From Metabacillus bambusae (GTDB lineage: Bacteria; Bacillota; Bacilli; Bacillales; Bacillaceae), in the NCBI RefSeq assembly GCF_017497975.1, contig NZ_JAGDEL010000010.1:112705-176704 (forward strand): a stretch of DNA of 64,000 nucleotides. The letters run 5' to 3'. Shown one piece after another: positions 9,529-17,305 of the stretch (positions are counted from its first letter, which is position 1; every line of letters begins with the position of its first letter). The translations under genes and the position numbers were made by a program. The notes beneath the pieces are model-generated. The model did not search any database. It was given only the letters and a program-made list of their open reading frames with translations, and was not told where the DNA came from.

Positions 9529-9882
9529 TTATTGCAAAGTTTTCTCTAGCTGCTTAATTTTCAGCTCAACTTCCTCAATCTCTTTTTGCAAATCTTTTTT
9601 ATGTGGTTCAATTTCTTTCTGAAATTGATTGATGGTTCTTTTTAAGTCGGTTGAAACTTCCTTGACAACTCCTGAACTTTCTTTAGCCGTAATCACAATT
9701 TGATTTTTTAATGCGATGCTCTCGGCCTTTAATTGTTGTATTGTTTCTTCAATCATTTTACGGTTGATAGTAAGTTGACCTCTCATCTCTTTTCCTGATG
9801 ATGGGGTAGTCAATAACGTTGCTATTCCGCCAATTATTCCACCAACTATAAAGCCACAAAATAATGATTTGTTTTTTGACAT
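9529..9882 (-). CDS. yhaH: YtxH-domain protein (YhaH)
   Basis: 117 residues from the ATG at 9882, which has GGAG 8 bases upstream; the longer in-frame start lacks a site. An N-terminal glycine-rich membrane helix (FIVGGIIGGIATLLTTPSSGKEMRG) is the YtxH signature. A long coiled-coil tail rich in Lys, Glu and Gln follows. Homologues are stress-induced and of unknown mechanism. Position next to hpr matches B. subtilis yhaH. Confidence 0.85.
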   Translation of the reverse strand: MSKNKSLFCGFIVGGIIGGIATLLTTPSSGKEMRGQLTINRKMIEETIQQLKAESIALKNQIVITAKESSGVVKEVSTDLKRTINQFQKEIEPHKKDLQKEIEEVELKIKQLEKTLQ

Positions 9883-10264
9883 ATTCACAACTCCAATCAT
9901 TACTAGATATATGTACTTTTCTACATGAATTTAAAACATCCTTCTTAACAAGTTACCCAAACAAGTCTTCATTAAACATTATACATAGATAAATACCTGT
10001 GAGCATAAATATTTATATAGGACTTGGAAGGGATTCTTCTTCGGGAATTTAGTGAGGACAGGTTGTCATTTTAGTTTTGTACCCTAGTTGCTGCCACAGT
10101 GACCCAAAAGAGGTTGTATAAGTGATTAACGGAGCGCTAGTATCGGCCTAGGGTCTCAAAGCCAATAAAAACAGAAAGGAAAAGTGCATCTATCTGTAAT
10201 AATCGTCTTGTTTGTCAAAGGCTGACCAAGGAGCTTCCGTATTTCACTAAAAAGGGGGATGAGC
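9883..10264. other. intergenic region with a degenerate fold-back repeat
   Basis: About 380 bases without a supported gene. From about 10130 to 10245 the sequence follows copy A of the fold-back repeat (GGGTCT..., CGTCTT..., GGCTGACCAAGGAGCTTCCG) with many changes, so it appears to be an old, eroded copy. The remainder holds the yhaH leader; nothing else is evident. Confidence 0.5.
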
Positions 10265-10456
10265 ATGTCAGGTGTTATCTTTTTATTTTTTGTGATAAGT
10301 TTATTACTTTTTATTGGAGCTTTTCATTATTTTAGACTTTTACAGCAATCAGCATCTTATCCGCCAAAAAAGGTAATAAAGCAAAAGGTAACGGTTCTTG
10401 CTTCAGCAGGCGGGGGAGCTTTGCTGATTGGTATTATGCTTATCTATTTTCAATAG
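10265..10456 (+). CDS. small two-helix membrane protein, unknown
   Basis: 63 residues from the ATG at 10265; an ATG at 10259 abuts the AAAAAGGGGG site directly and is less likely. It has two hydrophobic helices (GVIFLFFVISLLLFIGAF and a second one ending LLIGIMLIYF) joined by a basic loop (PPKKVIKQK). I do not recognise a characterised family. It is convergent with trpP, with a shared terminator. Confidence 0.65.
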   Translation: MSGVIFLFFVISLLLFIGAFHYFRLLQQSASYPPKKVIKQKVTVLASAGGGALLIGIMLIYFQ

Positions 10457-10498
10457 ATTTAATCTGGATCTAGGCTAAGACTGGATAAACAATAAAAA

Positions 10499-10522
10499 AA
10501 CCCGATCCTTAGGGGTCGGGTT
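10499..10522. terminator. terminator between the small membrane gene and trpP
   Basis: AACCCGATCC pairs with GGGTCGGGTT through one T-G wobble. An A-run on the left becomes a T-run on the minus strand, so it mainly ends trpP. Confidence 0.8.
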
Positions 10523-10543
10523 AATATTGTGTGCTATAGGTTA

Positions 10544-11068
10544 TTACGCGATTGTTATTCGGTTAGAGCGTTTAAAAATAGCCTGAACAATTGGTAAAAT
10601 CACAATCATCGCTGCTCCATTAAATAATGTGGCTGGAAGAACAACAGTTAAAAACAATGTTGTGAAGGCGACACCGCCTGGTAATCCAACAATCATTAAA
10701 GCGGCAGATAAGAAAATTGTTCCTGAAACAATTGTGCCAATCACTGCTAGAACAGTTGCTGTAGCTACCTTTTGTGCAATTTTCTTTACTACTAAGAATA
10801 ATCCGTAAAACACGAATGCTGTAATGAATTTGTCAATAATATTAGGGATTTGCCCACCTGGAAACGTAGTTGTTAACGCAGATAGAATTCCTGTAACAAT
10901 ACTTAGTAATGTTACATTTTTTAGACTTGGGAATAAAATAATTCCTATAAACATCATGATCAGCATCATATCCGGCTTCATTCCATTGTAGAAAGGCGGC
11001 ATGACCATATGGAGCACAGCCCCAATTGCAGCAAATAACGATAATGTAACTAAAACTCTTGTATTCAT
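10544..11068 (-). CDS. trpP: Tryptophan transporter TrpP
   Basis: 174 residues with about five hydrophobic helices, no signal peptide, and conserved runs such as HMVMPPFYNGMKPDMMLIMM and FPGGQIPNIIDKF. Length, sequence type and position between yhaH and serC identify TrpP (formerly YhaG), a tryptophan uptake protein. The ribosome-binding region is embedded in a perfectly spaced set of GAG/TAG triplets (see the TRAP site), so translation should be blocked when TRAP is loaded with tryptophan. Confidence 0.92.
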   Translation of the reverse strand: MNTRVLVTLSLFAAIGAVLHMVMPPFYNGMKPDMMLIMMFIGIILFPSLKNVTLLSIVTGILSALTTTFPGGQIPNIIDKFITAFVFYGLFLVVKKIAQKVATATVLAVIGTIVSGTIFLSAALMIVGLPGGVAFTTLFLTVVLPATLFNGAAMIVILPIVQAIFKRSNRITIA

Positions 11069-11093
11069 TTCTCAACTCTCCTCTTCTAATCTC
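11050..11093 (-). promoter_or_regulatory. TRAP-binding site over the trpP ribosome-binding site
   Basis: On the trpP mRNA, GAG, TAG, GAG, GAG and GAG occur at exactly 5-base periods (11091-93, 11086-88, 11081-83, 11076-78, 11071-73, reading 5' to 3' on the minus strand). They cover the Shine-Dalgarno sequence. A further GAG at 11056-58 is in the same register inside the gene, with TAG at 11050-52. TRAP binds GAG/UAG repeats with 2-3 base spacers, and B. subtilis trpP is controlled this way. Confidence 0.88.
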
Positions 11094-11204
11094 TTAGCTT
11101 TTTCCCTCCAATAGTGAACTATTTTCCTATTGCAAGAGAAGTTATTTCATATTATAGCAGTAAAAATAAAGAACGTACAGATTTTTTCTGGATGAAAAAA
11201 AAGA

Positions 11205-11322
11205 AGAGGTTGACTCAAAATCAAAGGAGCAGACCGATCCAACATAATATATAGTCTCGAAGTTGATTCAAAAGATGCTATATATTGTGTTTGGATGGTT
11301 AGACCCTTTGGAGTCAACCTCT
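11205..11322. repeat. 118-bp imperfect palindrome after serC
   Basis: Perfect 12-bp outer arms (AGAGGTTGACTC / GAGTCAACCTCT) enclose inner arms around TCCAACATAATATATAG and CTATATATTGTGTTTGGA. The whole can fold into one long hairpin. It directly follows the serC stop (minus strand) and may act as its terminator, but its size suggests a mobile or repeat element. Confidence 0.7.
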
Positions 11323-11334
11323 AAGAAGGATTAT

Positions 11335-12414
11335 TTACTGATTTTGATTTTTAAATTCAGTCATAAATTTAGCTAATGCCGCACATGCTTCTTTTGGAAC
11401 TGCATTATAAGTAGAAGCTCTGCAACCACCAACGGAGCGATGGCCAGCAAGACCGATAAACTGACGATCTTTCGCCTCTTGAAGAAATTTCTTCGTTAAT
11501 TCTTCATTAGGTAGGGTAAAGGTAATATTCATTAAAGAACGACTGTCCTCTGTAGCATGTGCTTTATAAAAGCCTTCACTTTCGTCAATTGCAGAATAAA
11601 TGTAGCCAGCTTTTTCTTCATTGATTTTTTGTATAGTCTTAACGCCACCTTGTTCCTTAACCCACTCTAATACTAGTGAAAGCATATAAATCGCAAAAGT
11701 TGGCGGTGTGTTATATAAAGAGTTACTTTCAGCATGTGTTGAATACTTTAGGATCGTTGGAACATTCGTACGCGCTGTTTCTAAAAAGTCTTTTTTCACG
11801 ATCACAACAGTAACACCTGAAGGACCAAGGTTTTTTTGAGCCCCAGCATAAATTAGTGAGAATTTCTCAACATCTATTTCCTTGCATAAAATATCACTAG
11901 ACATATCAGCAATTAATGGAATCGGACTTGTTGGGTATTCATTCCATTGGGTCCCGTAAATCGTATTGTTTGATGTAATGTGTAGGTATGCTCCATCTTC
12001 AAGATCTTCCATAGAATAGTCTCCTGGAATATGAGCATATTTAGCTTCCTTACTTGATGCTAAAATGCGAGTTTCTCCAAAAACTTTCGCCTCTTTTAAA
12101 GCTTTTTCAGACCAAGCGCCTGACATAATAAAATGGGCAGTTTTGTTTTCTTGAAGAAAATTCATTGGAATCATTGTAAATTGTAAACTGGCTCCACCTT
12201 GTAAAAATAAAACTTCATACGTATCAGGTATTCCTAGAAGCTCTCTTAGTAAAGTATTCGCACGATTGTGCACATCTTCATAATCTTTGCTACGGTGGCT
12301 AAGTTCCATAACAGACATTCCAGTATTTTGGAAATTGACTAGTTCTTTTTGTGCACGTTCAAGCACTGGTAATGGAATAGCTGCTGGTCCTGCATTAAAG
12401 TTATAAGCTCGCAA
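11335..12414 (-). CDS. serC: Phosphoserine aminotransferase SerC
   Basis: 359 residues starting at TTG 12414, with AAGGAGGG 8 bases upstream. It begins with the family hallmark YNFNAGPAAIP, has GGASLQFTMIPMN, and carries the PLP lysine at residue 194 in YAGAQKNLGPSG. The C-terminal motif GHRSVGGCRAS is also diagnostic. It converts 3-phosphohydroxypyruvate and glutamate to phosphoserine in serine biosynthesis, and has a similar role for pyridoxal phosphate in some bacteria. It lies upstream of trpP as in B. subtilis. Confidence 0.95.
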   Translation of the reverse strand: MRAYNFNAGPAAIPLPVLERAQKELVNFQNTGMSVMELSHRSKDYEDVHNRANTLLRELLGIPDTYEVLFLQGGASLQFTMIPMNFLQENKTAHFIMSGAWSEKALKEAKVFGETRILASSKEAKYAHIPGDYSMEDLEDGAYLHITSNNTIYGTQWNEYPTSPIPLIADMSSDILCKEIDVEKFSLIYAGAQKNLGPSGVTVVIVKKDFLETARTNVPTILKYSTHAESNSLYNTPPTFAIYMLSLVLEWVKEQGGVKTIQKINEEKAGYIYSAIDESEGFYKAHATEDSRSLMNITFTLPNEELTKKFLQEAKDRQFIGLAGHRSVGGCRASTYNAVPKEACAALAKFMTEFKNQNQ

Positions 12415-12675
12415 TTTAATTGCCCTCCTTGATTGTACGTAAAATAATACTCATATCCTATCATGAATAGATAAGGAAATATAGACTGAATATTTTCATC
12501 TTTGTGAATGTTGATCATGAAAACGATAACAACATTTGAATAGGGAGAAAATACACATATCACAGTAAAATGAGATAGGAAATTTTGTTTCTCTACTTTT
12601 TTAAACTCAAAAATAAGTATTCTCTTTACGATCAATAAAAATCCAAATGGTCTTGTTAGAATCGTCCTATATAAA

Positions 12676-12705
12676 AAACCAAAACTGCTTTTGCAATTTT
12701 GGTTT
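12676..12705 (-). terminator. terminator after hit
   Basis: AAACCAAAACTGC pairs with GCAATTTTGGTTT apart from one mismatch, with a TTTT loop. On the minus strand it is followed by TTTTTT, ending the hit transcript. Confidence 0.8.
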
Positions 12706-12724
12706 AGTCATTTTTTAGTCATTA

Positions 12725-13147
12725 TTATGAGATCCCGTCATTGATAGAAGTTGCAATTTCTTGTAGTTGTTCAGAATTGTATTCATCTGTGTGAGGTTTC
12801 CAAACAGCTCCAAATCCATCACCTTTTCCGTATCTTGGGATAATGTGCATATGATAATGGAAGACAGATTGTCCAGCTTTTTCACCGTTATTATTGAGTA
12901 AATTTAAACCTTCAGGTTGAAATTTATTTTTGATTGAATTGGCGATTTGTGGTACTACCTCAAATACTTTTCTAGCAATTTCAGGAGTTAACTCATAAAT
13001 ATTTTCTTTATGTACCTTTGGAACAACGAGTGTATGTCCTTTTGTTACTTGACTAATATCAAGAAAGGCATAGACGTGCTCGTTTTCAAACACTTTAGCA
13101 CTAGGAATTTCTCCGTTAATGATTTTACAAAAAATACAATCACCCAT
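12725..13147 (-). CDS. hit: HIT-family nucleotide-binding hydrolase
   Basis: 140 residues from the ATG at 13147. A GTG three codons upstream (13156) lies nearer the weak AAGG site and is an alternative. The CIFCKIINGEIPSAKV start, LDISQVTKGHTLVVPK and the histidine triad HYHMHIIPRYGKGDGFG identify an Hit protein of the HINT branch (nucleoside phosphoramidase-like). Precise substrate unknown. It is divergent from ecsA, as in B. subtilis. Confidence 0.92.
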   Translation of the reverse strand: MGDCIFCKIINGEIPSAKVFENEHVYAFLDISQVTKGHTLVVPKVHKENIYELTPEIARKVFEVVPQIANSIKNKFQPEGLNLLNNNGEKAGQSVFHYHMHIIPRYGKGDGFGAVWKPHTDEYNSEQLQEIATSINDGIS

Positions 13148-13328
13148 GTTTTTCACACTACCTTCATAAAAAATTTTCCAAAGAACAATTTTCAACATCA
13201 TTTGTATAGCAAGTATGTTATTTTTTCAATTATAACCGTATTTTACCATAGTTACACCAGAAAGCGGAAGCGTCTCGAGCTGCTCCTGACAAGCAAGAAA
13301 TGTTACAACTATTAAAAAGCATACAAAA

Positions 13329-13359
13329 GAACAGGGTGAATCGAATGATCACCCTGTTC
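13329..13359 (-). terminator. minus-strand terminator at the end of the 13.4-14.0 kb repeat block
   Basis: An 11-bp perfect stem (GAACAGGGTGA / TCACCCTGTTC) is followed, on the minus strand, by TTTTGTAT. No recognised gene lies just upstream of it on that strand, only the repeat block. It therefore suggests a transcript running leftward through the repeats. Confidence 0.7.
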
Positions 13360-13402
13360 CTGAAGAAGGGAAGTTAAAACTCAAAGTTTTGGGATATTAT
13401 CT

Positions 13403-13960
13403 TTGATAAACACCTCATTTAACATTTTGTTAAATGCTATCTGATGTGAAAATCACCATTGTTCAAAACGACCATCCCCTTGTTAAGTGATTAAATAATA
13501 AACTTAACAATATAAGAAATTGTCTTTAACAAACACCTCATTCACAAAATGATTGTAAAAATACAAGCGTTTAATTCAGAGAATTGCGGCCCGTAGACAC
13601 CTCATTTCGTAAGTGTTGCTTTATCAATGGTTACAATATATCTTCAATTAAAGAAGAAAATTGTGTTTGATAAACACCTCGTTTAACATTTTGTTAAATG
13701 CTATCTGATGTGGTAATCACCATTGTTCAATACGACCATCCCCTTGTTAAGTGATTAAATAATCTTAACAATTAAGAGAAATTGTCTTTGACAAACACCT
13801 CATTCACAAAATGATTGTAATACCGAGCATCTAATTCAAGAGAATTACGGCCCGTAGACACCTCATTTCGTCTGTGTGTTACTTTCAATGGTTAAGAATG
13901 TTTAACTACCTTATTGAGAAAAATAGTTGTCTGGAACAAACACCTCATTTTTAAGGTTTC
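13403..13960. repeat. two ~265-bp direct repeats with seven short motif copies
   Basis: Two long direct repeats run from about 13403 and about 13667, nearly identical over long stretches, for example around ACGACCATCCCCTTGTTAAG. The core ACACCTCATT/ACACCTCGTT occurs seven times, its CACCTC starting at 13411, 13534, 13598, 13675, 13796, 13859 and 13941. Spacings are 123, 64, 77, 121, 63 and 82 bases, a three-site pattern used twice and then once more. Short palindromes such as CATTTAACAAAATGTTAAATG accompany some copies. It is not a CRISPR array because spacing and flanks are conserved. Confidence 0.85.
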
Positions 13961-13970
13961 GTTTTGACAA
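13911..13970 (-). CDS. candidate 19-residue peptide in the repeat block
   Basis: A TTG at 13970 with GAGGAAGGG a few bases upstream opens a 19-codon frame reading MSKRNLKNEVFVPDNYFSQ. The NEVFV core is repeated in the same frame at other motif copies (NEVFVKDNF, NEVFIKDN, NEVSTGRN). A competing frame at each motif reads MRCL. This is a candidate only: no known family is recognised and the frame may be incidental to an RNA or DNA motif. Confidence 0.25.
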   Translation of the reverse strand: MSKRNLKNEVFVPDNYFSQ

Positions 13971-14075
13971 GCTATCCCTTCCTCACTAATTATGATGTCC
14001 CTAATGAAGTTAATTATGCGAAAAAATTATCTCAATTAGGACAAGTGTATATGATTTTGATAAGATAAAAAGAAA

Positions 14076-14232
14076 GGCTCTGTTAAAGCTCATTGGAGCG
14101 GAAATGTGAGATTCCCGCTGGAGTGCGAGTCCAAGGGAGACTCATGCAGGTGCAAAGCAACGAGGAGGCTCCCGGACCGCCTGCGGAAACGGACGCCTGC
14201 AGCGGAAATCAACAACCAAGTTTAACAGAGCC
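14076..14232. repeat. 157-bp MITE-like element before ecsA
   Basis: Perfect 12-bp terminal inverted repeats (GGCTCTGTTAAA / TTTAACAGAGCC) bound a GC-rich core. The 8 bases AAAAGAAA occur directly on both sides, as expected for a target duplication, although the sequence is simple. The core shares GAGACTCATGCAGG and GAGGAGGCTC with the elements at 24602 and 49621. Reading frames inside it are not genes. Confidence 0.8.
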
Positions 14233-14258
14233 AAAAGAAAAAGGAGAACAACATAAAA

Positions 14259-14999
14259 ATGACGTTGTTAAAAATAGATCACTTAACTGGTGGATATACT
14301 CGAAATCCGGTTTTAAAGGATATCTCGTTCGAGGTAGATAAAGGGCAAATAGTTGGATTAATTGGATTAAATGGTGCTGGAAAAAGTACAACGATCAAAC
14401 ATATCATTGGATTAATGGAAGCACATAAGGGCAAAATCTCGATTAATGATAACACCTTTGCTGACGATGCAGCTGCATATCGCTCGCAATTTAGCTTTAT
14501 TCCTGAAACACCAATCCTATATGATGAGTTAACGCTTCGTGAGCATTTGGAATTAACAGCAATGGCATATGGTCTAGATAAAGATACGTTTGAAAAACGA
14601 CTTCAATCGCTTCTTAAGGAATTTAGAATGGAAAAGAGATTAAAGTGGTTTCCAGCGCATTTTTCAAAAGGGATGAAGCAAAAGGTAATGATAATGTGTG
14701 CGTTTTTAATTGAGCCTTCATTATATATTATAGATGAACCGTTTGTAGGGTTAGATCCACTTGCGATTAACTCGTTACTGGAAATGATGGAAAAGGCAAA
14801 AAAACAAGGTTCAGCAATACTAATGTCAACTCATATTCTTGCTACAGCAGAAAGGTATTGTGATTCATTTATTATTTTACATAATGGTGAGATCCGTGCT
14901 AAGGGAACGTTGGTACAGCTAAGAGAGCAGTTTGGAATGAAGGAAGCTACTCTAGACGATCTTTATATTCAGTTAACAAAGGAAGATCAAGATGAATAG
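14259..14999 (+). CDS. ecsA: EcsA, ABC transporter ATPase
   Basis: 246 residues from ATG 14259 with AAGGAGAA upstream. Walker A is GLNGAGKST (residues 36-44), the signature is the variant FSKGMKQK, and Walker B is LYIIDEPFVGLD. EcsA is the ATP-binding subunit of the EcsAB transporter, which in B. subtilis affects exoprotein secretion, competence and sporulation. Its 3' end overlaps ecsB by 8 bases, indicating one operon. A MITE-like element sits just 26 bases before its start codon and must lie in its leader or displace its promoter. Confidence 0.95.
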   Translation: MTLLKIDHLTGGYTRNPVLKDISFEVDKGQIVGLIGLNGAGKSTTIKHIIGLMEAHKGKISINDNTFADDAAAYRSQFSFIPETPILYDELTLREHLELTAMAYGLDKDTFEKRLQSLLKEFRMEKRLKWFPAHFSKGMKQKVMIMCAFLIEPSLYIIDEPFVGLDPLAINSLLEMMEKAKKQGSAILMSTHILATAERYCDSFIILHNGEIRAKGTLVQLREQFGMKEATLDDLYIQLTKEDQDE

Positions 15000-16221
15000 C
15001 ATTGATGAAATCTGGAAAACAAGGGTTAATCACCATATAAATGAAACAAGGGCTTACTTAAAGTATATGTTAAATGACCACCTTCTTTTTGTCTTTATCT
15101 TTTTAGCAGCAGGTGGGGCAATAACTTATCAAAAATGGCTTGAAACATTGTCTCCAAATTTTCCAGCCATACTAATCATGACGATTATATTTTCGTTAAT
15201 TGTGATTTCCTCTAATGTCCGTACCCTGTTAATAGAAGCTGATATGGTTTTCCTACTGCCTATGGAACATAAGTTAAAAAGTTATTTTAAGAAAGCTTTT
15301 TCCTATAGTTTGATTACTCAAAGCTTTATCATTATTGTTGGAATCATTTTGTTTTCCCCACTGTATTTTAAAGTAGCTAATATAAACGGACGTGTGCTAC
15401 TTATTAGCATAATTTTGTTGCTTATTGTTAAGTACTGGAATTTGCGCATAAGCTGGAAGATGGGGTATTTTACAGATTGGGCGGCTAAGTGGAGTGACCT
15501 TCTCGTTAGATTTACAATGAATGTATGTGTCATCTTTTTTATCCTTTCCCAACAATACGTATTTGTGCTCGTCCTATTTCTATTAATGGCAGGCTATGAT
15601 GGATATTTTTCTAAGCTTGTGAAGCCGAAAGCAATTAAATGGGATCAGTTGATCAAAAAAGAAGAAGAAAAGAAACAATCTTTTTATAAAATAGCGAATT
15701 TATTTACAGATGTTCCGAAATTGAAAAAAGGAGCAAAACGTCGAAAATATCTCGATTGGATATTGAAGCAGGTGAACTATCATCAAGAGAATGTGTATGA
15801 GTATTTATATCTTCGAGCTCTACTGCGTTCAGGGGATTATTTCGGAATAATAATTAGACTTACAATTATCGGAAGTGTCATTCTAACTTTTATTAATGAA
15901 CAGCTCATCGGAAGTTCCATAGTTATGGTTGTGTTTACGTTTTTAACTGGGATTCAAATTATGAGTTTGTATAAGCACTTTGAATTACTGGAACTACCAA
16001 ATCTTTACCCCAATGCCAATAAGAATAGATTACGTAGTTTTATTAAAATTATTTTCAGGATATTAATGGTACAAACAATTATTTATTCTGTTGTTAATCT
16101 CATTACATCAACAATTTACATTTTTGTGTTGACTGTATGTGTGGATGTGTTGTTTGTTAGTGTGTTCGTTCTTGTTTATATGAAAAATCGTTTAAATAAG
16201 AGTGAAAAGGATGTCTACTAA
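14992..16221 (+). CDS. ecsB: EcsB, ABC transporter membrane subunit
   Basis: 409 residues with several hydrophobic helices in two clusters (for example FVFIFLAAGGAITY near the N-terminus, and a C-terminal group ending VFVLVYM) around a charged central cytoplasmic section. It overlaps ecsA by 8 bases and its TAA directly abuts the ecsC ATG. It is the permease partner of EcsA; the exported substrate is not established. Confidence 0.93.
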   Translation: MNSIDEIWKTRVNHHINETRAYLKYMLNDHLLFVFIFLAAGGAITYQKWLETLSPNFPAILIMTIIFSLIVISSNVRTLLIEADMVFLLPMEHKLKSYFKKAFSYSLITQSFIIIVGIILFSPLYFKVANINGRVLLISIILLLIVKYWNLRISWKMGYFTDWAAKWSDLLVRFTMNVCVIFFILSQQYVFVLVLFLLMAGYDGYFSKLVKPKAIKWDQLIKKEEEKKQSFYKIANLFTDVPKLKKGAKRRKYLDWILKQVNYHQENVYEYLYLRALLRSGDYFGIIIRLTIIGSVILTFINEQLIGSSIVMVVFTFLTGIQIMSLYKHFELLELPNLYPNANKNRLRSFIKIIFRILMVQTIIYSVVNLITSTIYIFVLTVCVDVLFVSVFVLVYMKNRLNKSEKDVY

Positions 16222-16932
16222 ATGACTTATGAAACGCAAATGGCAGAAGAGGCTAGATTATGGAAACAAAAGCTGATGAGAAAGCCTTCCTTTCTAGAGA
16301 GATCCTCTAAAAAGGCACAGGTAAAGTTTAATCAGTTTATACCGGAAAAGGTCCATCATACCATTACTGAAAGTATTAAGAAGATGGTTCAGGTTACACT
16401 TGTAGGTTCTAATATCACAACATTTCCGAAGAAGGTTGAAAACCAAACATTTGAAGAACGTGAACAACTAGTTCTAAAATCAATCGATACATTTAAGAAA
16501 ACAGCTGCGATTGAAGGTGCATCAACAGGTGCTGGTGGTATTCTATTAGGATTAGCAGATTTTCCGTTATTCCTAAGTATAAAAATGAAATTTTTATTCG
16601 AGGTAGCAAGTATATATGGTTACAGCACAAAGGAATATGAGGAAAGATTGTTTCTTTTATACATTTTTCAGCTTGCCTTTTCAAGTGAAACACATAAGGA
16701 AGAACTTCTTGACCTAATTGAACAGTGGGAAACGAAAAAGCACGAAGTAAAGGATTTAGATTGGCGCATTTTTCAGCAAGAGTATAGGGATTACATCGAT
16801 GTCATAAAGCTTATGCAAATACTCCCAGGTATCGGGGCGGTAGTTGGAGGGGTTGCTAATTACCATTTAGTTCAGCAGTTAGGTGAATGCGCGATGAATT
16901 GCTTTCGATTGAGGATTTTTTCGAATCATTGA
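16222..16932 (+). CDS. ecsC: EcsC family protein
   Basis: 236 residues; ATG immediately after the ecsB stop, with AAAAGGATG inside ecsB as ribosome site. It has a basic N-terminus, a glycine-rich hydrophobic stretch (GASTGAGGILLGLADFPLFL) and a second near the C-terminus (GIGAVVGGVANY), both EcsC family hallmarks. Function is unknown; it is the third gene of the ecs operon. Confidence 0.92.
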   Translation: MTYETQMAEEARLWKQKLMRKPSFLERSSKKAQVKFNQFIPEKVHHTITESIKKMVQVTLVGSNITTFPKKVENQTFEEREQLVLKSIDTFKKTAAIEGASTGAGGILLGLADFPLFLSIKMKFLFEVASIYGYSTKEYEERLFLLYIFQLAFSSETHKEELLDLIEQWETKKHEVKDLDWRIFQQEYRDYIDVIKLMQILPGIGAVVGGVANYHLVQQLGECAMNCFRLRIFSNH

Positions 16933-17005
16933 AAAGAGAATTTGAAATGATGTTGCAACATTTCCTAGATACAGAACAGATTTGCAAACTATATATTTTT
17001 TCATA

Positions 17006-17042
17006 AACAGGCGTGAACCATTAAAAAAGGGTTGCGCCTGTT
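17006..17042 (+). terminator. terminator after ecsC
   Basis: AACAGGCG pairs with CGCCTGTT, extended by wobble pairs, and is followed by CTTTATTTTTG. It closes the ecs operon. Confidence 0.85.
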
Positions 17043-17118
17043 CTTTATTTTTGTATGAGTGTTTAAGTTTGAAGTGAGTGGAAATGCAATAAGAATTTCC
17101 TTATCTTTACAATAAAAA

Positions 17119-17146
17119 TGAAACTTTACTGTTTTTTATTCGTATA
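17119..17146 (+). promoter_or_regulatory. sigma-W-type promoter for floT
   Basis: TGAAAC, a 16-base spacer, then CGTATA: an exact match to the ECF sigma-W consensus (TGAAAC-N16-CGTA). It lies about 160 bases before floT. B. subtilis floT is in a sigma-W-controlled operon, which supports the call. Confidence 0.85.
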
Positions 17147-17305
17147 AGTATATGTAACTAGTTATAGGTGACCAGTACTAAGTTGTACAACGTAAAGACA
17201 TAAAGAACTAAGTTAAAAGCTCATATAGAAATTCTAAAGTTTTAGTTTAATACCCTACATATATAGGGTTTAATTAGATTACTTTTTTAGAAGGGGGAAG
17301 CGAGA

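Noticed and set aside
12339..12635. 98-codon minus-strand frame overlapping the serC start
   Set aside because: Overlaps serC in another frame, has no ribosome site, and has no family resemblance.
13400..13960. CRISPR-like array
   Set aside because: The repeated core is only 10-12 bases, spacings run from 63 to 123, and the stretches between cores are themselves repeated rather than unique. No cas gene is present.
14093..14341. 82-codon frame before and across the ecsA start
   Set aside because: It lies mainly in the MITE-like element and continues into ecsA in another frame, with no ribosome site.
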